DNA from: Paenibacillus radicis (ex Xue et al. 2023)
Lineage (GTDB): Bacteria > Bacillota > Bacilli > Paenibacillales > NBRC-103111
Length of the DNA stretch: 64,000 nt
Reading direction: 5' to 3'
Assembly: GCF_024722015.1 (NCBI RefSeq)
Contig: NZ_JANQBD010000019.1
Span: forward strand, 62,001 to 126,000
Position numbers and translations under genes: made by a program. The notes beneath the pieces are model-generated. The model did not search any database. It had not been told where the DNA came from and saw only the letters and a list, made by a program, of their open reading frames with translations. Below are positions 42,715 through 50,694 of the stretch, piece after piece. Each line of letters begins with the position of its first letter. The first letter of the stretch is position 1.

Positions 42715-44712
42715 ATGATAATTGTTAACGGTCAACATATAAAAAAATACTTGGGAGCCCATCTTGTACTGGACGGGGTTACGTTTGAAATTCACGATGG
42801 AGAGAAGATTGGTCTAATCGGCCGAAACGGTTGCGGTAAATCAACGCTGCTGCAGCTTATCTCCAGGCACGTGCATGTAGATGAGGGTATGCTGACTCTG
42901 AAGAAGGATATGCAGGTCGGGTATTTGCCCCAAATTCCAGCTGAATTCGAGAGTCTTACTGTTTACGAAGTGCTTGCCCACGGTTACCGGGAATTAATAG
43001 CGCTTCAGAAGGAATTGTCCCATTTGGAGCAAGAAATGTCCAAACCCGACGCTGCCTCGAGTCCCGAGAAGCTTGAACAGCTTTTGAAAGCCTACGCAGC
43101 TGTTCAGGAACGCTATGAACGTGGCGGCGGTTATGAAATCGATGCAAATATAGACAAGGTGGCAGGCGGTCTGCAAATATCAAAGAGCGTCTACGCACAA
43201 AGCTTCAGCACACTCTCCGGAGGTGAGAAGACGAGGGTATCCTTAGCTTCACAGCTGATTGTATGTCCGGGCTTGCTGCTGCTTGATGAGCCGACGAACC
43301 ACCTGGATCTGAAGGGGATTGAATGGCTGGAGCAGTTTCTGCAAAGCTACACGGGCGCATACGTTGTGGTATCGCATGACCGGTATTTTCTTGATCGGGT
43401 GGCATCCAAAATGATTGAGCTCGAGGATGGGGAGGCTCATACGTATACCTCCAACTACAGCGGACATATGAAAGAAAAGGAAGAACGACTGCTGCAGCAG
43501 TTCGCGCAATTTCAGGAGCAGCAGAAGGTCATCAAGAAGATGAAGGAGACGATTCGCCAGCTTGAGGAATGGGGGCGTGTCGGAGGGAATGAGAAGTTTT
43601 TCAAGCGGGCGGCATCTATCCGCAGAGCGCTGGAGCGTATGCAGATAGTGAAACGACCCGTGTTGGAGCCCAAAACCGCTGATTTCGAGCTTTCGCCGCT
43701 TGATCGCTCAGGGAACAGGGTTGTTGCTTTCGAGCGGATCTCCAAGGCTTATGGCGAACGCAGCGTGCTGACGGGTGCCGAAGGAAGCCTTCAATACGGC
43801 GAAAAGGTTATGCTGCTGGGCGATAACGGTTCCGGCAAAACAACATTGTTCAAGCTCCTGCTTGGTGAAGAATCACCGGATAAGGGGGAAATAAAGCTGG
43901 GCGCACGTGTCGAGGTTGGATACCTTGCCCAGCAGACGGAGATACAAGATCGCAAGCAGACCACACTGGAATACTTCCGGCTGGAAGGAAACATAGAGGA
44001 AGGCGAAGCGAGGGGGATTCTCGCCAAATATTTGTTCTATGGCGCAGATGTATTTAAGCCGGTAAGTATGCTATCCGGAGGCGAGTGGTCACGATTGCGC
44101 CTTGCGCTGCTCGTCCTGAAGAAGCCGAACCTGCTATTGCTCGATGAGCCTACCAACCATCTGGATATCGCTTCACGCGAGGCGCTGGAGGAAGCACTGG
44201 AGGAATTTCCAGGGACGGTGCTAGCTATTTCGCATGACCGGTATTTCATTAACCGGTTGGCACAACGGGTATGGGAGCTGGAGCAGGGCAAGCTTGCGAC
44301 GTACCTCGGCGATTTTGACGAGTACCGGGCGAAGAAGCGACAGCAGGAGGAGGCTTCCGCCAGAAACAAGGCGGAAGCTGGAAGCCCAGCCGCCGGCAGT
44401 GCGCGGCAAGCCGCCGGAGCCCGGCCCGAAGGCAAGCCGGTCCGCACTGGCGCAGCTGCGGGAGCGCTCGGCGCTGCGGTGGGAAGCGCGTCTGCGCCGC
44501 AGCCTCCCGCGCAGGCCGCTGAGCGGCGGCGCGAGCAGCTCGAGCGGCAAATCGCCGCGCTCGAGGCGGAACTGGCTGCAGCAGATGCGAAGCTGCAGCA
44601 GCTAGGCGACAGCGGCGGCGATGCGGCGCAGCTGGAGGAGCGGTGGCGCGAGCGGGAAGCGCTGCGAGAGCAGCTCGATGCGCTGTTCAAGGCGTGGCTG
44701 GAGCTTGCTTAG
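42715..44712 (+). CDS. ABC-F family ATPase
   Basis: About 665 residues, two ABC domains without membrane segments. Domain 1: GRNGCGKST, LSGGEKTRVSLA, LLLLDEPTNHLDL; P-tRNA-interaction linker (about 235-310, basic and helical); domain 2: GDNGSGKTT, LSGGEWSRLRLA, LLLLDEPTNHLDI. Then a Gly/Ala/Pro-rich linker and a C-terminal coiled coil (RREQLERQIAALEAEL). ABC-F proteins bind the ribosomal E site and either rescue stalled translation or displace antibiotics. The ATG at 42715 follows GGGAGGA. The leader ORF and attenuator upstream favour a resistance type, but YdiF-like housekeeping members are not excluded. Confidence 0.9.
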   Translation: MIIVNGQHIKKYLGAHLVLDGVTFEIHDGEKIGLIGRNGCGKSTLLQLISRHVHVDEGMLTLKKDMQVGYLPQIPAEFESLTVYEVLAHGYRELIALQKELSHLEQEMSKPDAASSPEKLEQLLKAYAAVQERYERGGGYEIDANIDKVAGGLQISKSVYAQSFSTLSGGEKTRVSLASQLIVCPGLLLLDEPTNHLDLKGIEWLEQFLQSYTGAYVVVSHDRYFLDRVASKMIELEDGEAHTYTSNYSGHMKEKEERLLQQFAQFQEQQKVIKKMKETIRQLEEWGRVGGNEKFFKRAASIRRALERMQIVKRPVLEPKTADFELSPLDRSGNRVVAFERISKAYGERSVLTGAEGSLQYGEKVMLLGDNGSGKTTLFKLLLGEESPDKGEIKLGARVEVGYLAQQTEIQDRKQTTLEYFRLEGNIEEGEARGILAKYLFYGADVFKPVSMLSGGEWSRLRLALLVLKKPNLLLLDEPTNHLDIASREALEEALEEFPGTVLAISHDRYFINRLAQRVWELEQGKLATYLGDFDEYRAKKRQQEEASARNKAEAGSPAAGSARQAAGARPEGKPVRTGAAAGALGAAVGSASAPQPPAQAAERRREQLERQIAALEAELAAADAKLQQLGDSGGDAAQLEERWREREALREQLDALFKAWLELA

Positions 44713-44714
44713 TG

Positions 44715-44760
44715 GAATGCAAAAAAAGGATGGCTTAATAGCCATCCTTTTTTTGCATTC
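44715..44760. terminator. Bidirectional terminator
   Basis: A perfect 21-bp inverted repeat (GAATGCAAAAAAAGGATGGC... and its complement) with loop TAAT; the A-run and T-run flank the GC stem, so it can stop transcription from both the ABC-F gene and the convergent minus-strand gene. Confidence 0.9.
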
Positions 44761-44784
44761 TGTGGTTCTCAATACAGCTGGCAG

Positions 44785-45003
44785 CTAGGATTGAGGCTGT
44801 TGGACGGCGGTTTGAAGTGAAGAATACACCTGGCTTACCATCGTTTGCGCCTGGGCTATTTCAGCAGAAGCCGTTTTTAGAGCTTCTTCACATAACGTTG
44901 GGTTTGCAGCCGATTGTTCGATCGCTTGTGCAATCATATCTTTAGCTATCGAAGAGGATGCTTCTGCTTTTTTCAACAGGTTTGTATCGATTTGTTGGGC
45001 CAT
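44785..45003 (-). CDS. Small helical hypothetical protein
   Basis: 72 residues, MAQQIDTNLLKKAEASSSIA..., two amphipathic helices, Gln/Ala/Ser rich. Start is the ATG at 45003, spaced eight bases from GGGGGAA on the minus strand. Follows the DUF1657 gene by 30 bases on the same strand, so the two are likely cotranscribed. Family not recognised. Confidence 0.6.
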   Translation of the reverse strand: MAQQIDTNLLKKAEASSSIAKDMIAQAIEQSAANPTLCEEALKTASAEIAQAQTMVSQVYSSLQTAVQQPQS

Positions 45004-45033
45004 ATTCAAATTCCCCCATCCGATTAAAAATTT

Positions 45034-45240
45034 TTAGAATCCCTTATATTGAGGTTCCTCGTTCTCAAGCTGCTGAACGCGACTCTCCACCTGCTCCAAA
45101 ATTTGTTGTGTTTGCTGGGAAGCATTAGTGAAAAGAGTTTTTGCTTCTTGATTTTGAGTTTCCAAAGCAAATTGCTCAAGACTTGCTTGGGCGCTTTTTA
45201 ACGAAGCAACGCATGTTTTTACTTGGGATGCTACGGTCAT
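45034..45240 (-). CDS. DUF1657 protein
   Basis: 68 residues, MTVASQVKTCVASLKSAQAS... ending ENEEPQYKGF, the clear pattern of DUF1657. Members of this family are found in Bacillales, often in mobile spoVA-type sporulation operons affecting spore heat resistance. No spoVA genes are present here. Start ATG at 45240 with AGAGGAGGTG; the frame upstream (to 45366) is not coding. Confidence 0.85.
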   Translation of the reverse strand: MTVASQVKTCVASLKSAQASLEQFALETQNQEAKTLFTNASQQTQQILEQVESRVQQLENEEPQYKGF

Positions 45241-45466
45241 TGGTTTCACCTCCTCTTTAAGTAACGAACATAATATATCCCATATTAGTAAAAAAAAACT
45301 GGAAAAAATTAAAACCAGCGAAGGGAAGCAGTTTTTGAATGAATATGGAAATGACGGGTACAGCATACTAAATTCACTTAGAACATTTTCATGCTGCCTG
45401 CTCCCTATGCTTTGAAGGCTACATAATTTTGAAGTTAGACTATTACATAGTAGGGAAGGAAAAAAT

Positions 45467-45973
45467 ATGATTTATATTTATAATGATTTTGGTGGGACGC
45501 ACACAACGGTATTGGCAGCCTCCTACCATCTTAATAAGCTGGATGTAAATAGAGAGCCGACCAAAACGGAGATATTAGCTTCGCATAATTTCAATAAATT
45601 GGTGTATAAAGACCGAGGCAAGCTATATTTTCATGGGACGGATGAAGAGGGGAATCAAGTATATACAATGGGCAGAGGACGATCCAAAATCCTGATTCCG
45701 GGTATTTATAATCTAATCCAGATGCTGCTTGATGAAAATGTACTGCATGAGAAAATTATTTTATCGAATACTTCGCCGACCGTACCTCTTTCAATGACGA
45801 TGGGCGGTATGCTTTCGCGTTGGTTGAAAATTGATTTTATCGGAGTTCCGTTGTTAGTGATGGGGGCAAAGCAAGCTTACAAGGACATTGTTAACTTGGT
45901 TCATCAAACGAAACAGGCAGCAAAAATTTCTGCTTCACAGTTGGTCATGCTAGAAAATAAAGGCTTAAAATAG
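45467..45973 (+). CDS. DUF3189 family protein
   Basis: 168 residues, starting MIYIYNDFGGTHTTVLAASYHL, the conserved N-terminus of DUF3189 proteins of spore-forming Firmicutes. Function unknown. AGGGAAGG precedes the ATG. Followed by a strong terminator. Confidence 0.75.
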   Translation: MIYIYNDFGGTHTTVLAASYHLNKLDVNREPTKTEILASHNFNKLVYKDRGKLYFHGTDEEGNQVYTMGRGRSKILIPGIYNLIQMLLDENVLHEKIILSNTSPTVPLSMTMGGMLSRWLKIDFIGVPLLVMGAKQAYKDIVNLVHQTKQAAKISASQLVMLENKGLK

Positions 45974-45986
45974 CGCTGCGGTCAGT

Positions 45987-46030
45987 AAGCTTCCAACCCC
46001 ACTTTGACAGTGGTTTTGGAGGCTTTTTTT
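45987..46030 (+). terminator. Terminator of the DUF3189 gene, repeat-like
   Basis: AAGCTTCCAACCCCACT / AGTGGTTTTGGAGGCTT imperfect stem with loop TTGAC, then a T-run. Resembles the element at 38807 in loop (CACTTTGACAG) and downstream (GTTTGAA.TT). Confidence 0.75.
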
Positions 46031-46148
46031 GTTTGAAGTTCTAGGACTGGCTCTGCTTTGGGGTAGTTTCTTCATGCAGAATTCAGTGATAAATGTTAAT
46101 CTATTTGTCAGTTTATGGTACTATTTATACAGGAAAGGAAGTGTGCGA

Positions 46149-46910
46149 ATGTCGGGAGTGTCGACGCTATTATCTATTGGGGAAATAAGGGGAATTAATA
46201 GATATCCTATAAAGTCTTTTGCTGGAGAGAGCTTGGAGACAACGAGAATCGAGACCTATGGATTATATGGTGACCGCAGTTATGCCTTTATCGATGAAAC
46301 GAAAGAGGGATGGTCCAGATATATTACGGCCAGACAAATTCCTGACCTGCTTAGCTATAAAGCCAAGTTAATTGGTGATGGCTCTGGAGAGGAGTTTCCC
46401 CAAGTGAATGTCATCTCGCCAAATGGCCGGATTTTAAAGTGGGATGAAGAGCTGCTAGGAGAGATACAAGCCTATTCGAAAACAAAAATGTCCATGCTGG
46501 ACTACAAACCAAGTAATGAAGATCTTTTGGCTGTGGATACAGGCAGTATATTGATAATTACAGATGCTTCATTACGGAAGCTTGAGGATATATGGGGCAA
46601 AAATTTGGATAAGCGTCGTTTTAGAGCCAACTTTACGGTGTCTTTAGGCGAGAACTCATTTGATGAAAGCAACTGGATAGGGAAACGTTTATTAATAGGG
46701 AATGCGGAGCTGGAGGTTGATATGTACTGTAAGCGCTGTTCAATGATTACAATCGATCCGGATACTTTGGAATATGATAAATCTCTGTTGAAAAAAGTAA
46801 ACGAGGAGATGAATTTAAATTTCGGGGTATATGCTTCTGTAAAAAAGACAGGACAAATTAGCGTCGGTGAGAAGGTATTTTTAATGGATTCACATAATAC
46901 GACTGACTAA
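46149..46910 (+). CDS. MOSC-domain protein
   Basis: About 253 residues. N-terminal beta-barrel MOSC_N (INRYPIKSFAGESLETTRI, GLYGDRSYAFID) and a C-terminal MOSC domain with KRRFRANFTVS, WIGKRLLIGNAELEV and the conserved cysteine in YCKRCSMITIDPDT. MOSC proteins bind molybdenum cofactor and act in sulfur or N-hydroxylated compound reduction. Start ATG 46149 after GGAAAGGAAG; the upstream 40 codons are not counted. Confidence 0.85.
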   Translation: MSGVSTLLSIGEIRGINRYPIKSFAGESLETTRIETYGLYGDRSYAFIDETKEGWSRYITARQIPDLLSYKAKLIGDGSGEEFPQVNVISPNGRILKWDEELLGEIQAYSKTKMSMLDYKPSNEDLLAVDTGSILIITDASLRKLEDIWGKNLDKRRFRANFTVSLGENSFDESNWIGKRLLIGNAELEVDMYCKRCSMITIDPDTLEYDKSLLKKVNEEMNLNFGVYASVKKTGQISVGEKVFLMDSHNTTD

Positions 46911-46933
46911 TACATCCAATTGGAGTGGTGAGT

Positions 46934-47347
46934 GTGGGTTGCCTCGGTTGCAGAATTGCTAATGGCAATGAACCTAACTTAAATATGGTTTATGAAAATG
47001 AACTTGTTGCTTGTGTTTTGGATATCGCTCCATTCAATGAGGGGCATCTGCTGATTCTACCGAAAGAGCATTATTTGGACGTCGAAGAGATGGATACTGA
47101 AACCGCCTATGCTGTAATGGATGCTTCGATAAAGCTGTCCAAAGTAATAAAGAAGGTGTTTGCACCGGACGGAATAACTATATGTCAAAATGGCGGAAGC
47201 TTTAATGATCTGACTCATTACCACATGCATCTCATTCCAAGGTTTGAAGGGGATGGCTTCTCATGGAGTGAACCTTTACATCCTCATGATGCGGGGAATC
47301 ATCTAAAAGAAACCAAAGAGAGAATGTTAAAAGCTATGAACGATTAA
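46934..47347 (+). CDS. HIT-family protein
   Basis: About 137 residues. HIT fold with nucleotide-binding region HLLILPKEH and the histidine triad HYHMHLIPR. Hydrolyses or transfers nucleoside phosphates (AMP-lysine, diadenosine polyphosphates); the exact substrate is not clear. The N-terminal CLGC may bind zinc. Three GTG codons are possible starts (46925, 46928, 46934); 46934 has the best spacing from GGAG. It follows the MOSC gene by 23 bases. Confidence 0.85.
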   Translation: MGCLGCRIANGNEPNLNMVYENELVACVLDIAPFNEGHLLILPKEHYLDVEEMDTETAYAVMDASIKLSKVIKKVFAPDGITICQNGGSFNDLTHYHMHLIPRFEGDGFSWSEPLHPHDAGNHLKETKERMLKAMND

Positions 47348-47422
47348 AGCTGTTGAACAAGCTTTGCCTCACAGAAGGTTTGGTCTTGGAGACTGGTGCT
47401 CTAAAGGTCTGAAAGGAACTGA

Positions 47423-47597
47423 AAATTCCGTTATTGAATTTGCCGTTTCCAATTTAAGACGATAGCGGAAGCCAGAATTCCGTTATTTAGAGTGAATGGG
47501 AACCTATTGAACAAAAACAGAGAGATTACGGAAGCAGTTGTTCCTTTATCTCTCTGTTTGTTGCGCTTTCCCGAGCCATAACGGAACGAGTACGTCC
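47423..47597. repeat. Intergenic ATTCCGTTAT repeats and hairpin
   Basis: AATTCCGTTATT occurs at 47424 and 47477, and the complementary form ATTACGGAA / ATAACGGAA at 47525 and 47579. Between them lies a 12-bp hairpin AAACAGAGAGAT / ATCTCTCTGTTT (47515-47559) with an inner GGAA/TTCC stem, possibly the terminator of the HIT gene. The gene-free stretch 47348-47714 holds nothing else recognised. Confidence 0.55.
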
Positions 47598-47714
47598 GCT
47601 AAAGCTCGAACTCATTCCTTGTGGGAAGCCAGATCAAAGACCGGTTAGGAAGTAAGGATCGATGCAAAGTACAGAGTAGAACAAAAAAGGGCATGGGTGT
47701 GAGGGAGGATCAAG

Positions 47715-47894
47715 ATGTCGCAAATTTGTACTAATTGTGAAACTTTTAAGAACTTTTTGAAAGCGCTACCTATAAATTCGACAACATATAATAATTGTCC
47801 CATTTTTGATGCCAAAAAGTGCTGCAAGGCAAAAAACGACAGCGGTATACAGGCCGATTTTTGCAGCCCCAGGCCGTTAGAGAAGGCCTTTTAG
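47715..47894 (+). CDS. Cys-rich 59-residue protein
   Basis: 59 codons with GGGAGGAT before the ATG, product starting MSQICTNCETFKNF and ending PRPLEKAF. Six cysteines at 5, 8, 28, 36, 37 and 50 (CxxC, then C, CC, C), suggesting a zinc or Fe-S site or disulfides. No signal peptide. Short, but the ribosome site and cysteine pattern make it a credible gene. Function unknown. Confidence 0.6.
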   Translation: MSQICTNCETFKNFLKALPINSTTYNNCPIFDAKKCCKAKNDSGIQADFCSPRPLEKAF

Positions 47895-48027
47895 TAGGTT
47901 TGAAGGGGAGTTCGTGAGCCTCGCAATTTCAGTTGACACCGTGGAAGAAGAGTGCACATAATGTTCATTAAATCGGTCGGCCCGTCTTGGGATCACCGAT
48001 TTCAACGACGCAATTATGAGGGAGATG

Positions 48028-49650
48028 ATGTCGGTGACGATGCAATACGATGCCTTGTATTATCCTTATTCATCCAGAAGAATGGTGACTTATGCAAGTC
48101 GGGGGATGGTATCCACGACCCAGCCGTTGGCGGCCGAAGCCGGACTGGATATGCTCAAGCGGGGAGGGAATGCGATCGACGCTGCGATTGCGACGGCAGC
48201 TTGTCTAACTGTCGTCGAGCCGAACTCGAACTCCATCGGCGGCGATTCATTCGCGTTGGTATGGACGCAGGGCAAGCTGCACGGGCTGAATGCCAGCGGT
48301 CCTTCCCCAGCTGCCATTTCGCTTGACAAGGTGCTGGCTGCCGGATATGCCAAAATGCCAACCTACGGCTTGCTGCCGGTTACGGTTCCCGGAACGCCTG
48401 CTTCGTGGGTAGCACTGTCGGAGCGGTTCGGCCGCTTGCCGTTGACGGAGGTGTTAGCTCCGGCGATCCACTACGCGGAGCAGGGTTTTCCCGTGTCTCC
48501 GACGATCGGCAGCTACTGGAAGCTCGGGCATGAAAACATCCGTGCTCTGAACGATGAGAAGCTGTTCGCTTCGTGGATGGATGTATTTGCTCCAGGCGGC
48601 CGTACGCCCCGCAGCGGTGAGCTCTGGCGTTCGCCTGATCATGCGCGAACTTTGCGATCCATTGCCGAAACGAACGCGGAGTCGTTCTACCGAGGCGAGC
48701 TCGCTGAGCGCATCGATGCGTTCTTCCGGCAGCATGGAGGCTTTTTGACCAAGGAGGATTTGGCTGAATACCAGCCGGAATGGATGGAGCCCATCAGCGT
48801 GAACTACCGGGGTTACGACGTCTGGGAAATGCCTCCTAACGGACAGGGGATGATCGCGCTGATGGCGCTGAACATCCTCAAGGGACTGGATTTTGACGGG
48901 AAGGATACACCTGCCACCTTGCATAAGCAGATTGAAGCCGTGAAGCTCGCTTATGCGGACGGGCTGCGTTATATTACGGACCCGCGAAACATGGAGGTCA
49001 CTGTGGAAGAGCTGCTCTCTGAGGCTTACGCGGCACAGCGACGATCATTGATCGGCGAGGAAGCGCTGATGCCGACTGCCGGGGAGCCGCCGAAGGGCGG
49101 AACGGTCTATTTGGCGACAGCAGATGGGGAGGGCAATATGGTGTCGTTCATCCAGAGCCATTCCGGCGATTTCGGTTCCGGCCTGGTTATCCCTGGAACA
49201 GGTATCTGCATGCAGAATCGGGGCGCAGGATTCTCATTGGACCCGGCGCATCCCAATGTGCTCGCTCCCCGCAAAAAAACGTATCATACGATCATCCCTG
49301 GATTCATCACGAAGGATGAACAGCCGATCGGCTGCTTCGGCGTCATGTGCGGTTCGATCCAGCCCCAGGCGCATGTGCAGGTTGTCATGAATGCGATTGA
49401 TTTTCACCTCAATCCGCAGGCATCGCTTGATGCGCCAAGATGGCGCTGGCTGAGGGAGAAGATGATCGAGGTCGAGCCTCAATTTCCCGATCATCTTGCA
49501 CAGGCGCTTGCTCGCAAGGGGCATAGTGTGCAGCGGGCGCTTGATTCCGGGATGTTCGGACGCGGCCAGATTATATGGCGCGAGCCCGATACCGGCGTGT
49601 TGGCCGGGGGGACGGAACCGCGGGCCGATGGACATGTGGCCGTATGGTAA
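48028..49650 (+). CDS. Gamma-glutamyltransferase family protein (YwrD-like)
   Basis: About 540 residues of the Ntn-hydrolase GGT family, made as a precursor that cleaves itself before a threonine. GMVSTTQPLAAEAGLDMLKRGGNAIDAAIA and VVEPNSNSIGGDSFALV are typical, and the cleavage/nucleophile site is GGTVYLATADGEGNMVSF (Thr359). The residues after the nucleophile differ from classical GGT (TTH), as in Bacillus YwrD. No signal peptide, so the substrate should be inside the cell. Start is uncertain among ATGs at 48016, 48028 and 48040. Linked by 60 bases to a sugar kinase gene. Confidence 0.85.
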   Translation: MSVTMQYDALYYPYSSRRMVTYASRGMVSTTQPLAAEAGLDMLKRGGNAIDAAIATAACLTVVEPNSNSIGGDSFALVWTQGKLHGLNASGPSPAAISLDKVLAAGYAKMPTYGLLPVTVPGTPASWVALSERFGRLPLTEVLAPAIHYAEQGFPVSPTIGSYWKLGHENIRALNDEKLFASWMDVFAPGGRTPRSGELWRSPDHARTLRSIAETNAESFYRGELAERIDAFFRQHGGFLTKEDLAEYQPEWMEPISVNYRGYDVWEMPPNGQGMIALMALNILKGLDFDGKDTPATLHKQIEAVKLAYADGLRYITDPRNMEVTVEELLSEAYAAQRRSLIGEEALMPTAGEPPKGGTVYLATADGEGNMVSFIQSHSGDFGSGLVIPGTGICMQNRGAGFSLDPAHPNVLAPRKKTYHTIIPGFITKDEQPIGCFGVMCGSIQPQAHVQVVMNAIDFHLNPQASLDAPRWRWLREKMIEVEPQFPDHLAQALARKGHSVQRALDSGMFGRGQIIWREPDTGVLAGGTEPRADGHVAVW

Positions 49651-49710
49651 GTTGGAGCCGGTCTTTGCTATGAGGCATGGAGTAAGAAGTGAATAACGGA
49701 GAGGAGGCAG

Positions 49711-50694
49711 ATGATGCCATACCTAATGGGCATTGATGGCGGAGGCAGTAAGACTTATACGGTAGTTACTGATGGGCAGGGCAACCGGCTTGGACAGGGC
49801 ATCTCGGGCCGCAGTAATCACCAGAACTTTGGCGTCGAGCAGGCGATGGCCAATATTAGTGAATCGATTGCCATGGCGCTCGCGGAAGCGCAGCTGGTGC
49901 ATGACGATATCGCCTTTGTACAATACGGACTAGCCGGTGCAGACCGACAGAAGGATTTCGATGTGCTGCTTCCGGCATTGGGCAGGCTTCCGTTCGCGAG
50001 CTGGGATCTGGTCTGCGACACGATGACAGGGCTGCGGGCTGGGAGCCCCACCAATACGGGCGTTGTGCTCGTATGCGGCAACGGTACGAATGCTGCAGGG
50101 CGCAACCGGGAAGGACGGACGGTGCAGACCGGAGGGCTTGGGCCCTTGTACGGCGACCGGACGAGCGGAACCGATCTGGCGCGCGAAACTTTCAGCAGCG
50201 CCGTTCGTTCGTGGGAGCTGCGGGAGAGACCGTCGCTGCTAACGGATAGGGTTCCCCGTTATTTTGGTTTTGACACGATGGAGGCGCTCGTGAACGATTT
50301 TCTCGATCGCGATGTAAGACAAGTTCCAGGGGAATTGACGATCGTGCTTCACCAGGCAGCGGATGAAGGGGACGAACTGGCCATCGAGCTGCTGCGTGGC
50401 TCGGGCAAGGAGCTCGGCATTGCGGCGAACTCGGTTATTCAACGCCTCGGCGGCTTCGGCTCCGAAACGGTGCCGATTGTGCTAGTGGGAAGCGTCGTTC
50501 AAGAGGGCCGCAATCCTCACCTGCTTCAGGCACTGAAGGAGACAATCGCTGAAAAGCATGATGCCTTCGAGCTCGTAGTGCCGCAGCTGTCGCCGGTGTA
50601 CGGTTCGGTGCTGCTGGCGATGGATCGGCTGCAGCTGCCCGTAACGGATATTATCATGAACAAATTCATAGCCTACGGAGGGTACAAATCATGA
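49711..50694 (+). CDS. BadF/BadG/BcrA/BcrD-type ATPase, N-acetylglucosamine-kinase-like
   Basis: 327 residues of the ASKHA fold: phosphate-1 motif LMGIDGGGSKTYTVVTD, catalytic Asp in VCDTMTGLRAG, phosphate-2 VCGNGTNAAG and adenosine motif near IVLVGSVVQEG. Family members phosphorylate glucosamine-type sugars or activate reductases. With the adjoining GH4 enzyme (four-base overlap), phosphorylation of an imported sugar or disaccharide at O6 is the likely role. GGAGAGGAGG precedes the ATG. Confidence 0.82.
   Translation: MMPYLMGIDGGGSKTYTVVTDGQGNRLGQGISGRSNHQNFGVEQAMANISESIAMALAEAQLVHDDIAFVQYGLAGADRQKDFDVLLPALGRLPFASWDLVCDTMTGLRAGSPTNTGVVLVCGNGTNAAGRNREGRTVQTGGLGPLYGDRTSGTDLARETFSSAVRSWELRERPSLLTDRVPRYFGFDTMEALVNDFLDRDVRQVPGELTIVLHQAADEGDELAIELLRGSGKELGIAANSVIQRLGGFGSETVPIVLVGSVVQEGRNPHLLQALKETIAEKHDAFELVVPQLSPVYGSVLLAMDRLQLPVTDIIMNKFIAYGGYKS

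Noticed and set aside
42540..42728. 62-codon plus-strand frame in the ABC-F leader
   Set aside because: Runs through the attenuator hairpin and T-run; the GTG-started frame at 42466 has the strong ribosome site instead.
44037..44690. Long minus-strand open frame (217 codons) opposite the ABC-F gene
   Set aside because: Serine/alanine-rich low-complexity product, shadow of the GC-rich linker and coiled coil; no ribosome site.
47757..47770. cre-like TGAAAGCGCTACCT
   Set aside because: Lies inside the Cys-rich ORF and departs from the consensus at its 3' end; no regulated gene fits.
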